From NCBI GenBank assembly GCA_027061625.1, contig JAMOVF010000149.1, positions 1 to 24,917 of the forward strand: a stretch of 24,917 bases of DNA, given 5' to 3'. The translations under genes and the position numbers were made by a program. Under the pieces are notes generated by a model that was given only the letters and a program-made list of their open reading frames with translations, did no database searches and had not been told where the DNA came from. This DNA is from Deltaproteobacteria bacterium (GTDB taxonomy: Bacteria > Desulfobacterota > Dissulfuribacteria > Dissulfuribacterales > JALVPX01). This document shows positions 24,488-24,917 of this stretch, piece by piece (position 1 is the stretch's first letter; the number at the start of each line of letters is the position of its first letter).

Positions 24488-24917
24488 TTATTTGAATCTG
24501 GGTTCTTGACCGCGCACCAACCGCTTCAAGTTATCCCGATGCTGCCACCAAATAATAGAGGCGATTACCCACGCAGAGAAAATATATGTCTGTTTATCAG
24601 GTCTTAAAAAAATAATAGAAATTGGCAGGAGTAAAGAAGCGACTAATGAGCCAAGGGAAACATATTTGAACACCCATACAGTTGCCACAAAACCTGCTCC
24701 TGCAATAGCAATAGATAGTGGATAAAGAGCAAGAAATACACCTGCTGCTGTGGCCACTCCTTTGCCCCCTTTAAAGCCTAAAAATATTGGAAAACAGTGG
24801 CCGATTACAGCAAAAATCCCGGTAATGGCAGCAAGATGATCTGCAGGAAGCGGCCCCTTCCAGAAGAGACGCACCAATAAAACAGGAATAAAACCTTTGG
24901 CCATATCAAGCAGTAAT
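24488..24917 (-). CDS. plsY: Glycerol-3-phosphate acyltransferase PlsY, 5' end beyond the window
   Basis: 142 residues are visible, the C-terminal about 70 percent of a family of roughly 200 residues. The frame stays open to the right edge: LLLDMAKGFIPV shows that the ATG at 24904 is an internal Met of the conserved LLLD-x-x-KG segment, not the start. The substrate motif GHCFPIFLGFKGGKGVATAAGV is intact, as are about four membrane helices. PlsY transfers the acyl group from acyl phosphate to glycerol-3-phosphate, the first step of phospholipid synthesis, in the inner membrane. Confidence 0.94.
   Translation of the reverse strand, partial: LLLDMAKGFIPVLLVRLFWKGPLPADHLAAITGIFAVIGHCFPIFLGFKGGKGVATAAGVFLALYPLSIAIAGAGFVATVWVFKYVSLGSLVASLLLPISIIFLRPDKQTYIFSAWVIASIIWWQHRDNLKRLVRGQEPRFK

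Overview
The window looks like chromosome from an anaerobic or microaerophilic Gram-negative bacterium, most likely a Desulfobacterota (deltaproteobacterial) lineage with sulfur metabolism. That placement is inference. It rests on a Tat-exported polysulfide/thiosulfate-reductase-like molybdoenzyme, an NtrY/NtrX pair, a CarD/CdnL regulator, an MltA murein transglycosylase, an LDH-like malate dehydrogenase and an IPTL-CTERM surface protein. There is no rRNA, tRNA or other direct taxonomic marker in the window.

Left part (1-9029, all minus strand). A three-gene operon reads chaperone (TorD family), molybdopterin catalytic subunit, then four-cluster ferredoxin subunit. It closes with a strong hairpin terminator right after the ferredoxin gene, and no membrane-anchor gene is present. 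Before it in the sequence of transcription come a half-size EamA transporter and a very large glutamate synthase (gltB). A clear terminator separates gltB from the EamA gene but leaves no room for a separate promoter. No gltD is visible. A GG-N10-GC motif upstream of gltB could be a sigma-54 promoter.

Middle (9303-14986). carD and rluD run on the plus strand. A 1386-residue secreted protein then lies on the opposite strand. It carries thirteen exact 25-residue DUF285/BspA-type repeats, Ig-like domains, Ca-binding-like DxDxDG motifs, a choice-of-anchor U-like domain and an IPTL-CTERM tail. It sits as a likely accessory gene between housekeeping genes.

Right part (15165-24917). A plus-strand series encodes an M24 aminopeptidase, TatC, a HisA of the eukaryotic type, malate dehydrogenase, MltA, a DUF4390 protein, the sensor kinase NtrY and the sigma-54 activator NtrX. 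The end of plsY converges on ntrX and runs off the right edge. TatC belongs to the machinery that would export the molybdoenzyme, while NtrY/NtrX are the kind of sigma-54 regulators that could act on a promoter such as the one proposed for gltB.

The least explained stretch is 20148-20293, between mltA and the DUF4390 coding core. It holds a nested pair of perfect inverted repeats (11 bp and 7 bp). On the minus strand the repeats are preceded by a consensus -35 with 17-bp spacing to a -10, and followed by a T-run. I interpret it as a candidate small RNA of about 110 nt with a C-rich, anti-Shine-Dalgarno-like loop. This also helps explain why the DUF4390 gene has no convincing start codon.
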